In this document: positions 24,386-32,729 of the stretch, one piece after another | Layout: the number at the start of each line of letters is the position of its first letter | How positions within the stretch are numbered: position 1 is the first letter of the stretch | Origin: Cristatella mucedo | Taxonomy: Eukaryota; Bryozoa; Phylactolaemata; Cristatellidae | Length of the DNA: 41,000 bases | Direction of reading: 5' to 3' | NCBI GenBank assembly: GCA_009760855.2 | Contig: WPIO01000010.1 | Span: 4,467,501 to 4,508,500, forward strand | The notes under the pieces: generated by a model | The model's input: only the letters and a program-made list of their open reading frames with translations | Database searches by the model: none | Told to the model about the DNA's origin: nothing | Position numbers and translations under genes: made by a program

Positions 24386-25495
24386 CTATTCAGAGCTCGG
24401 AAGCGAGGCAATGACGCACGTTGCACTACCGCGGCGTATGCGGGTGAAGCACCGGACATCCGGGGACTCAGCCCGTCGACTCCGCTGGTAAACGACACGC
24501 AGCGATTCTAAAAGCTTGAAGATCGTCTGCGGCATCGAGAGCGGCCTTCGATTTTCGCAAAGTGCTCGCACTTCGCGAGCCGAGGTCGCGAGCGGGCAGC
24601 GAGTCGTGCAGCGGGCGATTCCTGATTGCCCGCTGCACGCGGGCAATGCTGACCGCCGAGGCGCCGCCGCTGTGGCTGCGCATGTGGAAGTCGGTCGGAT
24701 CAGCACAACTTTATCTAACTCTCCAGCCAACGGACGCGGACTCGAAACAGCCGCGCGGCGGGCGGCGGAGGCACCGCTTGCAACCCGGCTGAGCGCCGGG
24801 CATCGCGAGCGAGACGACGCGACGGCCGCTCTGCCGCCGCTGCGACGCGACTCTGCGGCACTGCCATCTCCGCCGCGGCGGCGGCGCCTGGGCCGATCGC
24901 GGCGGAGACGGCGTCGCGTCGCGCGCGTGCGTGCGCGAGCGCAGTAGCTGGCCCCGTGTAGAGGACTGCCGGCTCCAAGAGGCCTAGATCTCGCACCGAA
25001 GCCGACGACCGGCCAGTAGCGTTGCAGCTTGTGGCCGGCCGGCCGGCCAGACCGGGGGCGAGGAGAGTGCTCCGCCACCGCCGAGTCGCCCACGAACGCG
25101 AGCTCTAGACGCTCGGCGGGGAAGGAGCACTTGCTCCTTGCAGGCGGCCCCATTGAGCGTCGCTATCGCAGCCCCGAGGTGGTTATCCACCTGCATCCGC
25201 CTGCGGTGCGAGTCACTGGCAACGCCGCGACGGCGGGAAGGACGTGGCCGCCGCTAAGTCGTCTCACTTCCGCCGCCGCCGCCGCCGATGACGACGGCGA
25301 TGAGGCGGGCGCTCTGAGCGCACCCGGCTCTCTGAGCGACGGAGCGGGAACGCCAGAGAGCGCCATGTCGAGTGTGTCGCCTAGCGACGCTCGACGTGGT
25401 GCCTTTCGGCGTTAAACTATTGAGCGCACAGTTCTGTTAGCTTCTCAGATGATTGGCAATGAACGCGCGTGCACTTCGTGGGCTCGGCGCTTCGT
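24386..25495. other. GC-rich DNA downstream of the TMEM200-like gene
   Basis: Both strands are open in several frames, with Arg/Ala-rich products that look like composition artefacts. A hairpin with 11-bp arms and an 11-nt loop lies at 24606-24638 (GTGCAGCGGGC and its complement). This is probably the 3' UTR of the minus-strand gene. Confidence 0.35.
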
Positions 25496-25540
25496 AGCAC
25501 GCGCAGGCAGGCAGGCAGTGCCTGCCTGCCTGCGCGTGCT
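25496..25540. repeat. Perfect 45-bp palindrome, 22-bp arms
   Basis: The left arm (25496-25517) starts AGCACGCGCAGGCAGG. A single G is the centre and the right arm (25519-25540) is its exact reverse complement. It lies 175 bp past the stop codon of the TMEM200-like gene, so it would form a very stable hairpin in that mRNA's 3' UTR. Confidence 0.97.
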
Positions 25541-25714
25541 GCCGGCTGTGAGCAGCCGGAAGTGGAGCTCAACGACCACACTCGCCCATTGGGAAGGCCA
25601 TCCATCGCGAGGTCACTCGCCGATCGCCGACGACGAAAACGAGCACCGTTCACTTCCGACGCCTCTATTGGAGGGAGAAGTCGCGATGAGAGTGCTCCGC
25701 TAGCCGCTAGCCGC

Positions 25715-27082
25715 TCATCGACATAGTCGTGCGATCGTCGATCGCCGCTCGTCGCCAGGTGACAGGTCCACCGTCGCCGCGTGATGGCGCGTGTCACCAC
25801 TGGTCTTCGCCCCACTGCCGTCGTCGACGCGTGCAGCACCGCATCCGCGCTCGCCGAGCAGCGGTGTGCCTCTGCCTGCGAGAACGACGACGACGCCGCG
25901 CGGTACGATGACGCCCTCGGATTGCGACGGCGCTTTCGTGGCGACGCCTTCGCAGCAGACGTCACGTGGCTCGCAGCCGCCGCTGCTGGGTGCGACCGCC
26001 GCGGCCATCTCCACGGCCGCAGCCGCGGCACCCGGCGGCGTCCTATCCACGTGCCTCGCCGACCCTCCGCCATTGGCGAGTACGTCGGCGGAAGCGCTGC
26101 GAATAGCCATGGGGGGCACCTGCAGCTCCGACTCTTCGCCAGCAGCCGCTTCGCCGTCGGCGGCGGCAGCGGAGCAAGAGGCGTCGTTGACGTTCTTAAG
26201 GCTCCGGCTACTGCTGCTGCGTAGGAAGCCGCCACCGTCGCCTTCGGCAACCATTGCCACCCTCACAGCCGCTATGTCGCAGCCGTGCAGCTGCCTGACG
26301 GCGCTCTGTATGGAGCAGCGCGCGCCGTCTCCCGCCAGCGCCGCCGCCGTCGCTGCCGCCGCAGCAGCAGCGTCGTTGGCGAGCAGTTGCCGCCGCGGCT
26401 GCTGCTCGTCCGCGCGGGAGGCGGTGGCTTGCCGCTGGTTGAGCTTGTAGCGCGAGATGACGGCCGTGTAGACCGAGTCCTTGCTCTTCTTATTCATCTG
26501 CGCCTCGCGGCTCTTCAGCGCGCCGACGATGACCTCGCGCCGATCGAGAATCAAGACGCACGATACGACGATGATGAACGCGCCGATGCCGATGACGGTG
26601 GGGCCGAGATAGGCCAACGATTTCAGGAACGACCGCAGCGCGGCGCCGCTCACCGGCGCCGTCGGCGCCTGCGGCATCGGTTCGCTGATTGCTGTCGCCG
26701 CCGCCGCCGCCGCGTCGGCGACGGACGCCGACGGTACGTGCGTCACTACGGCGAGCGGCGGCGCGGCCGCCGCCGCCGCCTCGGCACCGAGGTGCGAGTA
26801 TGCGTCCGAGTGGAAGGCGAAGTAGCACAAGACGGAGCCGAGAGCGATGAGCGCGAGCCCGAGCAGGTTGCAGAGCCACGGGCCCCTGACGCACGGCAGG
26901 AAGCAGCTGTCCTGCAGCGTCAGCCGCTCGTCCGGCCTGCACGCTTCGCCGCCGCCGCCGTCTTCCAGCGACGTCACCACCGCCTCCGACGGCGAGTCGG
27001 CTCGTTGAGGCGGTCGCCGCACGACGAAGCGCTTGGCTCGCTCGCGGCGCTCGCGTATCACCCTGCCGACCAGGGCCGACAT
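25715..27082 (-). CDS. TMEM200-like two-pass membrane protein
   Basis: This single uninterrupted frame encodes 455 aa. The architecture matches the vertebrate TMEM200A/B/C (DUF2371) family, whose coding region is also one exon of about 490 aa. It has a basic N-terminal tail (residues 1-30), a first membrane segment at about 68-90 (WLCNLLGLALIALGSVLCYF), an Ala-rich loop, and a second segment at about 158-179 (LGPTVIGIGAFIIVVSCVLI). A charged juxtamembrane stretch with SVYTAVISRY follows, matching the family's IYSTVID-type motif after the second segment. The long C-terminal tail is low complexity with Ser/Ala/Gly runs and RSASADVL. I did not see the C-terminal motif of the vertebrate proteins. 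Function is not established for the family. It faces the KCNE-like gene head to head across 1.35 kb of CpG-rich DNA. No nearer in-frame start is needed. Confidence 0.8.
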   Translation of the reverse strand: MSALVGRVIRERRERAKRFVVRRPPQRADSPSEAVVTSLEDGGGGEACRPDERLTLQDSCFLPCVRGPWLCNLLGLALIALGSVLCYFAFHSDAYSHLGAEAAAAAAPPLAVVTHVPSASVADAAAAAATAISEPMPQAPTAPVSGAALRSFLKSLAYLGPTVIGIGAFIIVVSCVLILDRREVIVGALKSREAQMNKKSKDSVYTAVISRYKLNQRQATASRADEQQPRRQLLANDAAAAAAATAAALAGDGARCSIQSAVRQLHGCDIAAVRVAMVAEGDGGGFLRSSSSRSLKNVNDASCSAAAADGEAAAGEESELQVPPMAIRSASADVLANGGGSARHVDRTPPGAAAAAVEMAAAVAPSSGGCEPRDVCCEGVATKAPSQSEGVIVPRGVVVVLAGRGTPLLGERGCGAARVDDGSGAKTSGDTRHHAATVDLSPGDERRSTIARLCR

Positions 27083-28433
27083 ACCTGCGAGTCAGGCGTC
27101 CTGCCGCAGCCGCCGCCGCAGCAGCCGCCGCTGGCCGCTGGCCGCGCTGAAGAGCGGGCCGGCAGAGCGGGCCGGCCGCGTGCGATCTCTAGTCGCAGTC
27201 GCCCAGAGTCCGCTGCCGCCAGTCAAGCGCGATCGATGGGCGAGCTGAAACCGAGCAAAACGCTGCAGCGGGCGCACAGTCGTAGGCTGACGCTGAGAGC
27301 TGTGCGCGCGCCAGGCCCAGCTTCCGCCACCGGAGAGTGCTCTCGCGGGTGGGAGGCCAGACGCCCGTCCCGCAAAAACGATCGCAGGCCATGAACTCGC
27401 AACGACCTACGTCTGCAGTCGCGACCCCGCTTCTGGAAGGAAGGCACTGGAATGGAATAGCGATCGGGCAACGCCGCGGCGGTCGCTTGAGCGGCGCGAG
27501 CGGCCTCTCAAGCGACCAGCCGTTCGCGACGGCTGCAATCGCCGGCCGTCGGCTGCCGCCGCATCATCGAGGCTGGCGGCGGATGCGCTCGCGCCGTCAC
27601 CCGCGTGGCAGCGCCGGCGAGGCGACGGCGCACAGACGCTCTGCGAGCTAGCGCTAGCTCGCAGAGCGGAGCGTCCGCAATCGCGAGCGGAGCGTCCGCT
27701 CGCGGTTACGAGTGGGCGCCGGCGCGTTCGATCGCACCCTGCACGCGTCCCACTCGAGAGCAGATTAGACGTGACGTGACGAAACGCCGTCGCTCTCGCA
27801 CGTGTCTCTGCAACTTCGCTATCACCAGCCGACGTTTACGGAGCCCGGATAGACGTCAATAAGCGCGGCCGCCAGGCGGCGGCGAAGAGGCCCGCTGCTC
27901 TCTTCCGCCGCTCAACTGACGGCAGGCGTCCGCCACGAGCAGCCGCGTCCCGCACAATCGACGGCATCCCTGAGAGCGGCGCGCTCGAGCCGACTCGCTG
28001 CAGCCGCCGCGGCGCCGAGCTGCCGCTTCGCCGAGCTGCCGCTTCGCCGAGCTGCCGCTTCGCCGAGCTGCCGCTTCGCCGAGCTGCCGTGGCGCAGAGC
28101 TGCCGAGCGGGGTGGAGAGGAGCGGGAAGACCTTTAAGCGCCCGATCGATCGTCCGTCGCCGCCCTCGAGAGCCAGACGAACGCGCGACACGGCGGCGTC
28201 CAATTATTAAATAGGGTGCATTAAAGTAGGGTGGCACTGAGTAATTGCGTCCAGTAAATGGTCGCGCGCGCGTACAAGCACGGCGCGCCTATCGGGTGCC
28301 GAGCGGATGTCGCGGCCGAGCCCGCGCGCAGCCGTCGACAGGACCCGCCGTGCGGTAGACGGCTCTGCCGCAGCTGCCGCCGCCGCAACAACATCAGCAC
28401 CAGCCGCGAACCGACGGCACAGCGTCCGCAGAG
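27083..28433. promoter_or_regulatory. Shared divergent promoter region, rich in palindromes
   Basis: This CpG-dense interval separates two divergent genes. It contains a perfect 32-bp palindrome at 27637-27668 (half-site CGCTCTGCGAGCTAGC), a second palindrome at 27682-27702 (GCGAGCGGA, GCG, TCCGCTCGC), and GAGCGGAGCGTCCGC repeated directly at 27664 and 27684. An AT-rich island TATTAAATAGG at about 28205, some 230 bp before the plus-strand ATG, could be a TATA-like element. Open frames in the interval are unrecognised. Confidence 0.45.
28017..28092. repeat. 16-bp minisatellite, about 4.7 copies
   Basis: The unit GAGCTGCCGCTTCGCC is repeated four times without change and followed by a partial unit. 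It lies in the divergent promoter interval. Confidence 0.95.
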
Positions 28434-28871
28434 ATGAAGGGGGTTCTGACGTGTCCTCTGGGCGCCAATGCGACGGGCGCCGTCGCCGGCTGCCAGCCGT
28501 ACGACGAGATGGGAGCCATGATGTACACGGTGGCCATACTGAGCATGTTCGCGCTCGGCATCGTGCTGCTGATCGGCGCGCAGGTGTCGAAGAACCCGCA
28601 CGACAGCAAGATTAGCCATTACATGAAGCAGATGGAGCTGGTGAGGGAGAACATCCAGTACAGGCGATTGCTCGAGAAGAGGTCGAGAGCGGCGGCCGCA
28701 GCAGCGACGTCGTCGACCGCGCCGGGAGTCGGCGCGGCCGCAGATGGCACTGGCGGCGGACAGCCAGGACCGACCGCTTCGAAGAAGCGGCGCAAAAGCC
28801 ACCCGGCGGCCGACGCGCTGCACCGCCACGGCCATGACCCGTGCGAGGCGAGCAGCTACAGCATCGAGTAG
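28434..28871 (+). CDS. Small single-pass membrane protein, KCNE-like architecture
   Basis: The frame is intact, 145 aa, with the ATG in good context (G at -3). The short N-terminus carries two Cys (C7, C20) and one N-glycosylation sequon (N12-A-T). One membrane segment spans about 29-49 (MMYTVAILSMFALGIVLLIG) and there is no cleavable signal. A juxtamembrane cytoplasmic stretch follows (VSKNPHDSKISHYMKQMELV), then RENIQYRRLLEKR and a low-complexity Ala/Gly tail ending in a Lys/Arg/His-rich region. A glycosylated extracellular N-terminus, FALGI-type membrane segment and polar juxtamembrane region resemble KCNE potassium-channel beta subunits. The similarity is weak, and another small membrane family is possible. 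If it is KCNE-like, it would sit in the plasma membrane and modulate a voltage-gated K+ channel. Confidence 0.7.
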   Translation: MKGVLTCPLGANATGAVAGCQPYDEMGAMMYTVAILSMFALGIVLLIGAQVSKNPHDSKISHYMKQMELVRENIQYRRLLEKRSRAAAAAATSSTAPGVGAAADGTGGGQPGPTASKKRRKSHPAADALHRHGHDPCEASSYSIE

Positions 28872-29129
28872 ATAGCGGACGCGCCGCGTGCGAACCGTCG
28901 CCGTCCACCGTCCGCCTGCAGCTCGGGCGCGCGCCCACCCAGCGGCAGACGCAGGCGACGAGACGGCGGTGGCGGCTCGCGGTCGGCCGCCGCGTCGGAT
29001 GAAGGTTGGGCGACGACCGCTGCCGCCGGCCGGTAGCGACGCGACGCGAACGATCGCCCATTGTCGGCCGGGGGGATTCGAGTGAGTAAGCCTCGACGTC
29101 GCGGAGAGCTCGAACTTCGCTTCGAGCCG

Positions 29130-29177
<48 letters not shown>

Positions 29178-30300
29178 AAGGAGGACGCCGAAGTCAAGGA
29201 GCCGTCGCCTCGCTGCTGGCGATTGCGGCGGCAGCCGGCGTCGCTCGGCCCTCACTCCGCAGCCAGCGCGCGCGAATTGGGGGGCGAGGAGTTGGAGAGT
29301 TTCCAGACAGGCACGACAGACAGGGCAAGGCCAGCCGCCTCTGATCGGCCGTCTGCGCTCGCCGCGGCGACTCGTGACAATAGACGCCGCTACGACGGCG
29401 TTTCCGGCGGCGCCGCAAGAGGCTTGCCGGCTGCGCGGGAGACGGAAGCGTCGCCACGCGACGAGATGCGTCGTAGCGCGCGGCGCGCGCGGCGAATGAC
29501 TTACTCGCGCGGAGCGGCTTCGCCTCCGCTCCCACCGTAGTCGCCGCCGTCGCCGCCGCCGTCGCCGCCGCCGTCGCCGCCGCCGTCGCCGCCGCCGCCA
29601 CCGTCAATGTCGCTGCTTTATCCGCGAGTCGCACTTTGGGCCCGGTCGATCGGCGTCCTCCGCTGGTCCTCCGTCGCCAGTCGACTGCGAGGAGCGTTGC
29701 GACGGACGCAGCTCTCGGCGGACGCCGGCCGCAGCAGGAGCGTCGTGACTGACTCGCTCGGACCGCTCGCGTCGCGGCGGCCGGCAAAGCGCTTGAGAGC
29801 ACGATGCTCCCGAGGGAGTGCGACGACGGCGATCACATCGGCTGGTATTAGCCGGTGCGCGGGCCAGCAATGGTGGCCATCGCGATCACGTCGTCCCGCA
29901 ATCGTCGCCGCCGCAGCTGCTACCGTTCGCGCGCGCCCGCGCGCCCTCGCTCGGCGGATTAGCACGAGGGTGCAAATCAATTCGAGTTACTTAGCAATGC
30001 AACGCAATTTTCCAAGACGGTAATTGCAAGTTAACTATGTGAGGTTATTTGCCGCCAGATGCCTAAGCGGTCGCGTTCGCGGCCCGGTCGCTCTGAAGAG
30101 CTGCACTGCCCCGGAGGTAGCGGCAGTAGCTGGGCGAGGGGAGAGTCGGGGCGGGGCGGAGCAGCCGTACGCTGGCTGCAGGTGACCGCATCGTCCGACA
30201 AAGGACGCCGAGTGCATGAAAAAATGGCGACTTTAATGCGGTTGCGCGGAGAGCGAGGCAGCACGGAAGCACCGCAGCGGGCTGCAAGCGAGGAACACAG
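28872..30300. other. GC-rich DNA with GGC and GCCGTC repeats
   Basis: A pure GGC run occupies 29130-29177 and a GCC/GTC repeat with a mostly 12-bp period runs 29541-29604. The long open frames on either strand are Ala/Arg/Gly-rich and follow from composition. The left part is probably the 3' UTR of the 28434 gene. No AATAAA was seen before 30 kb. Confidence 0.5.
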
Positions 30301-30305
30301 GTCCA

Positions 30306-30316
30306 AATATGGCGGC
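30306..30316 (+). promoter_or_regulatory. YY1-type initiator motif overlapping an ATG
   Basis: AATATGGCGGC matches the AANATGGCGGC consensus exactly. In animals this motif is often found at transcription and translation starts of broadly expressed genes. The ATG inside it opens the candidate exon at 30309. Confidence 0.45.
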
Positions 30317-30356
30317 GCTGTTGCCGAAAGTGCTCGCGGAAAGAGATGGCCATTCT
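30309..30356 (+). CDS. Candidate first coding exon, gene unrecognised
   Basis: The ATG in the YY1-type motif opens MAALLPKVLAERDGHS and runs in phase 0 into GTGAGT at 30357, a perfect six-base donor. This combination is typical of a real first exon and was easy to miss because it is only 16 codons. A possible downstream exon is 30795-30991, with acceptor CTCGGCCAG and donor GGTGAGC, but all three frames are open across part of it. The product is unknown. A LINE tail lies in the presumed intron. Confidence 0.35.
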
Positions 30357-30452
30357 GTGAGTGCATCAATGGTGGTCACGGTCAGATGCAGCAAGCCGAG
30401 TGGGAAACTTTCAAGCCTCGCTTTGAACTCGTAAGCCTTCGGTAGCTGCAGC

Positions 30453-30570
30453 TGGAAATGTAAAGCGCCTAGAGAGAGAGAGAGAGAGGGGAGAGAAAGA
30501 GAGAGAGAGAGAGAAAGATTGGGTGCTCCGAGGGCGCTTTATCAAATGTATTATTATTATTATTATTAGC
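30453..30570 (+). mobile_element. LINE A tail with internal GA expansion
   Basis: AATGTAAAGCGCCTAGAGAG starts the family-A end and TGCTCCGAGGGCGCTTTATC followed by ATT units ends it. The AGAGAAAGAGATT segment between the two stem halves has expanded to about 50 bp of GA repeat. Confidence 0.8.
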
Positions 30571-30676
30571 TTATCGCCGTCTCTCGGTGAGGGCGCCAGG
30601 GGCTCTTCGCGTACGCAGCTCTCTTGGCACCGCCGACGGCCGGTGCAAGAGCAACCGAGAACGACGTGGCGGCTGA

Positions 30677-30760
30677 ATGCTAAAATCCTTGAGCATATCG
30701 CTACGGCGAGTGCCCGGAGGTGGTCGCTGCTTAGCAGCCTTTGGAGACGATTTTGCAGCG
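30677..30760 (+). CDS. Alternative candidate first exon
   Basis: ATG at 30677 opens 28 codons, rich in Leu, Ser and Arg and without acid until the end (MLKSLSISLRRVPGGGRCLA), which could be a mitochondrial presequence. It meets GTAAGT at 30761 in phase 0. The next acceptor CTCGGCCAG is only 34 nt away, too near for a usual intron, so a later exon would be needed. Unrecognised and possibly chance. Confidence 0.2.
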
Positions 30761-31138
30761 GTAAGTCTTCTGCCGCTTGCTTTTCCTCGGCCAGACTATC
30801 CAGAGAAGCCTTTGGACTCACCCCTATCGGACAAATCCCCGAGGGACCAACTCGGACCGCGAGCGCCACCGAAAGCAGAGCTGCGCGAAAGACTTTTTCC
30901 GTCTCCCTCCATGCCCAGTGGCGCCATCTGCCGAAGCACACGGACCGGCTGTTCGAGCACCGAAGGCGGCGCGAATGCGGCGAGAAGTCGGGTGAGCCTC
31001 TAGAATGGAAGCCCGGAAGCTACCCTGCTGCCAATGGGGATCAGGCCGGAGGGGTGCTCTCGGCAAAGGGAACGGGCCATTGAACTGCTGTATTAGGATT
31101 CCGGTCACGACAATGCAGCCAGACCGGCGGGAATCGCT

Positions 31139-31196
31139 GTAGCACCAGCTCCCTCATGAGCCTTCGGGCTCAATGGTAGCTCGTAGCTTATGCTAC
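31139..31196 (+). other. Predicted RNA hairpin with UUCG tetraloop
   Basis: TGAGCC-TTCG-GGCTCA at 31157-31172 is a perfect six-base-pair stem capped by the very stable UUCG loop. The flanks GTAGCA (31139-31144) and TGCTAC (31191-31196) can pair around it. No known RNA family is recognised. Confidence 0.3.
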
Positions 31197-31334
31197 TACT
31201 TCATTCCCGCTGATTATGCGATTCATTTTTTTAAGCAACACTAGCGCCTCGCTCGTCATTTGAAATTCAAACCCGCGTGCTGGATGCCATTAAGAGTGCC
31301 GGCGTGTGTGGACCGCGATATCGGGAACGTAAAC

Positions 31335-31871
31335 TTACGAGCGGACATGCACTCTGCCGTCAGCTGTTACGCACTCCAAAAGAGGCCATATTCCGACCCG
31401 TTGGGGTGACGAATAGCTTAACGGCTCAGGAGTGACGTTCTTAGCATCGGAGACGATGGATCGCAAAATGTGGGGACGTATAGGAACGGTTAAGATGAGG
31501 TGCTCGCACGCAAATTGTCTAAATCGACCAAGTTCAAGGCATGAATATGCCGTTTTGTTTAAATATCCGTGACTTATCAGAATTGAGTCAGGAAGAAGAT
31601 TAAAATGCGAGTTGTTCAATGCAAGAGAATGCGCGAGACGCCAGTTCAGATGGGATGTAAAACAGGCAGCAGGTAAGTGTTGGCTGGCCGTTGAGAACTG
31701 CAGGTGCGCGGCTGCAGCCAGCAGAGTGCATTTGGAATGAGGGATGGTTGTGTCAGACGTAATCTGGTAAAGTACACCAGGAGGAGGGGCTCCGTGGCCA
31801 ACAGACTCTGCGTAGGCTGCCAGCAAAAAGACGTTGAGCTGCGTGGAGCTGCGTCTTCTGCGCAATAGCAA
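31335..31871 (-). CDS. Unrecognised 178-residue open frame
   Basis: This is a long frame in DNA of ordinary composition, so it is less easily explained by GC bias than the frames at 23-30 kb. The product is balanced, rich in Leu, Ser and His, with fragments such as LYQITSDTTIPHSKC and AHSLALNNSHFNLLPDS. I do not recognise a domain. It could be a retroelement-derived fragment, an exon or chance. Confidence 0.25.
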   Translation of the reverse strand: MLLRRRRSSTQLNVFLLAAYAESVGHGAPPPGVLYQITSDTTIPHSKCTLLAAAAHLQFSTASQHLPAACFTSHLNWRLAHSLALNNSHFNLLPDSILISHGYLNKTAYSCLELGRFRQFACEHLILTVPIRPHILRSIVSDAKNVTPEPLSYSSPQRVGIWPLLECVTADGRVHVRS

Positions 31872-31879
31872 GGCCTACT

Positions 31880-32293
31880 CGACCAAGCCAGCGCAGGAAC
31901 TTCCTACACGGACCAACGCTTTCTGACAAACGGTGCGGCGTCGACTTTCGGAAGAAGCAATTTTTCGACGAGTGTCAGAGAAAGCTGAAAAAGCAGCGTA
32001 AAGCTGAAAGGCTGCCTTTAGCCAAACTCCACACCCAATTAACTCCTGGAGATCCTGTAGCTCTGTGCACTTGTTCTAAATTTCTAAATTTGTCGTCATC
32101 GGCACGCCCCTTTCGACTTTGGTTTGAGTTAATTGTTTTTACGCTAAGATAAATGATTCAAGGAAAATTCACGGGAACAAGATAGCGTAAAATGAATTGT
32201 GCAATGACGTCACGGGTTACAAAAATAACTGCTACCCACGCTTCGATTAGCCAGCACTCGTCAGTCTGCTCCTCGGTATATGATGGCGCTGGA

Positions 32294-32298
<5 letters not shown>
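31880..32298. other. Intergenic DNA, nothing identified
   Basis: No supported coding, RNA or repeat feature. It ends at an AT microsatellite. Confidence 0.4.
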
Positions 32299-32329
<31 letters not shown>

Positions 32330-32465
32330 TTCCTTTGTATAGCGCCCTAGGATAACTTTATATCTACCCAGGTGCTCCAAATGTGACGGCGTGCTTGAGC
32401 CCACGACTTTTGTACCGGCGGCTGGGAGGGGTAGGGTGACTCGGTAAGCGACGCTGCAACTCTCC
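32299..32465 (-). mobile_element. AT microsatellite plus tRNA-derived SINE, family S2, copy b
   Basis: The TA repeat at 32299-32328 sits where the SINE's tail ends. On the minus strand the element has an A-box-like GTCGCTTACCGAGTCACCC, a B-box-like GTGGGCTCAAGCAC, then the LINE-A-like end (GCACCTGGGTAGATATAAAG and TAGGGCGCTATACAAAGG). It is more diverged than copies a and c. Confidence 0.5.
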
Positions 32466-32580
32466 TGCTGGCGGTGTTTCGACGCGTCGAATCGTAGTCG
32501 CTTTATTTTGGGAAGCTATAGACGCATGCGCTGCTGCCCACGAGCGCGCGGCGGGCAAGAGTGTTGCTGGGGCCGTGGCT

Positions 32581-32712
32581 AAATAAATAAATATAACGCA
32601 TTTGTCTAGCTCGCTAAGAGAACCTAATCTCTATCCAGGCGCTTAAAGACGCCGCAGCCCAGAACCTGGGTCTATAAAGGCAAGCAACTTACCCCTGGGC
32701 CAAACCAGGGTG
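32581..32712 (-). mobile_element. tRNA-derived SINE with LINE-like tail, family S2, copy c
   Basis: Minus strand: CCACCCTGGTTTGGCCCAGG (head with A box), CCCAGGTTCTGGGC (B box), then CGCCTGGATAGAGATTAGGT and an (ATTT) tail. It matches copy a in head and body. It lies just left of the LINE B copy. Confidence 0.65.
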
Positions 32713-32729
32713 GCTTACGCACAGTCCTA

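Noticed and set aside
24386-25153. 255-residue minus-strand frame
   Set aside because: Arg/Ala/Ser-rich product in very GC-rich DNA. Other frames are equally open and no motif is recognisable. It is more likely 3' UTR.
25417-26250. 277-residue minus-strand frame overlapping the TMEM200-like C-terminus
   Set aside because: It is out of frame with the recognised gene and low complexity. It is a shadow of GC-rich coding DNA.
26285-27394. 369-residue plus-strand frame
   Set aside because: It is antisense to the TMEM200-like gene and Arg-rich. The minus-strand frame has membrane segments and family motifs.
28221-29255. 344-residue minus-strand frame
   Set aside because: It is antisense to the KCNE-like gene and contains a poly-Ala run from the GGC repeat.
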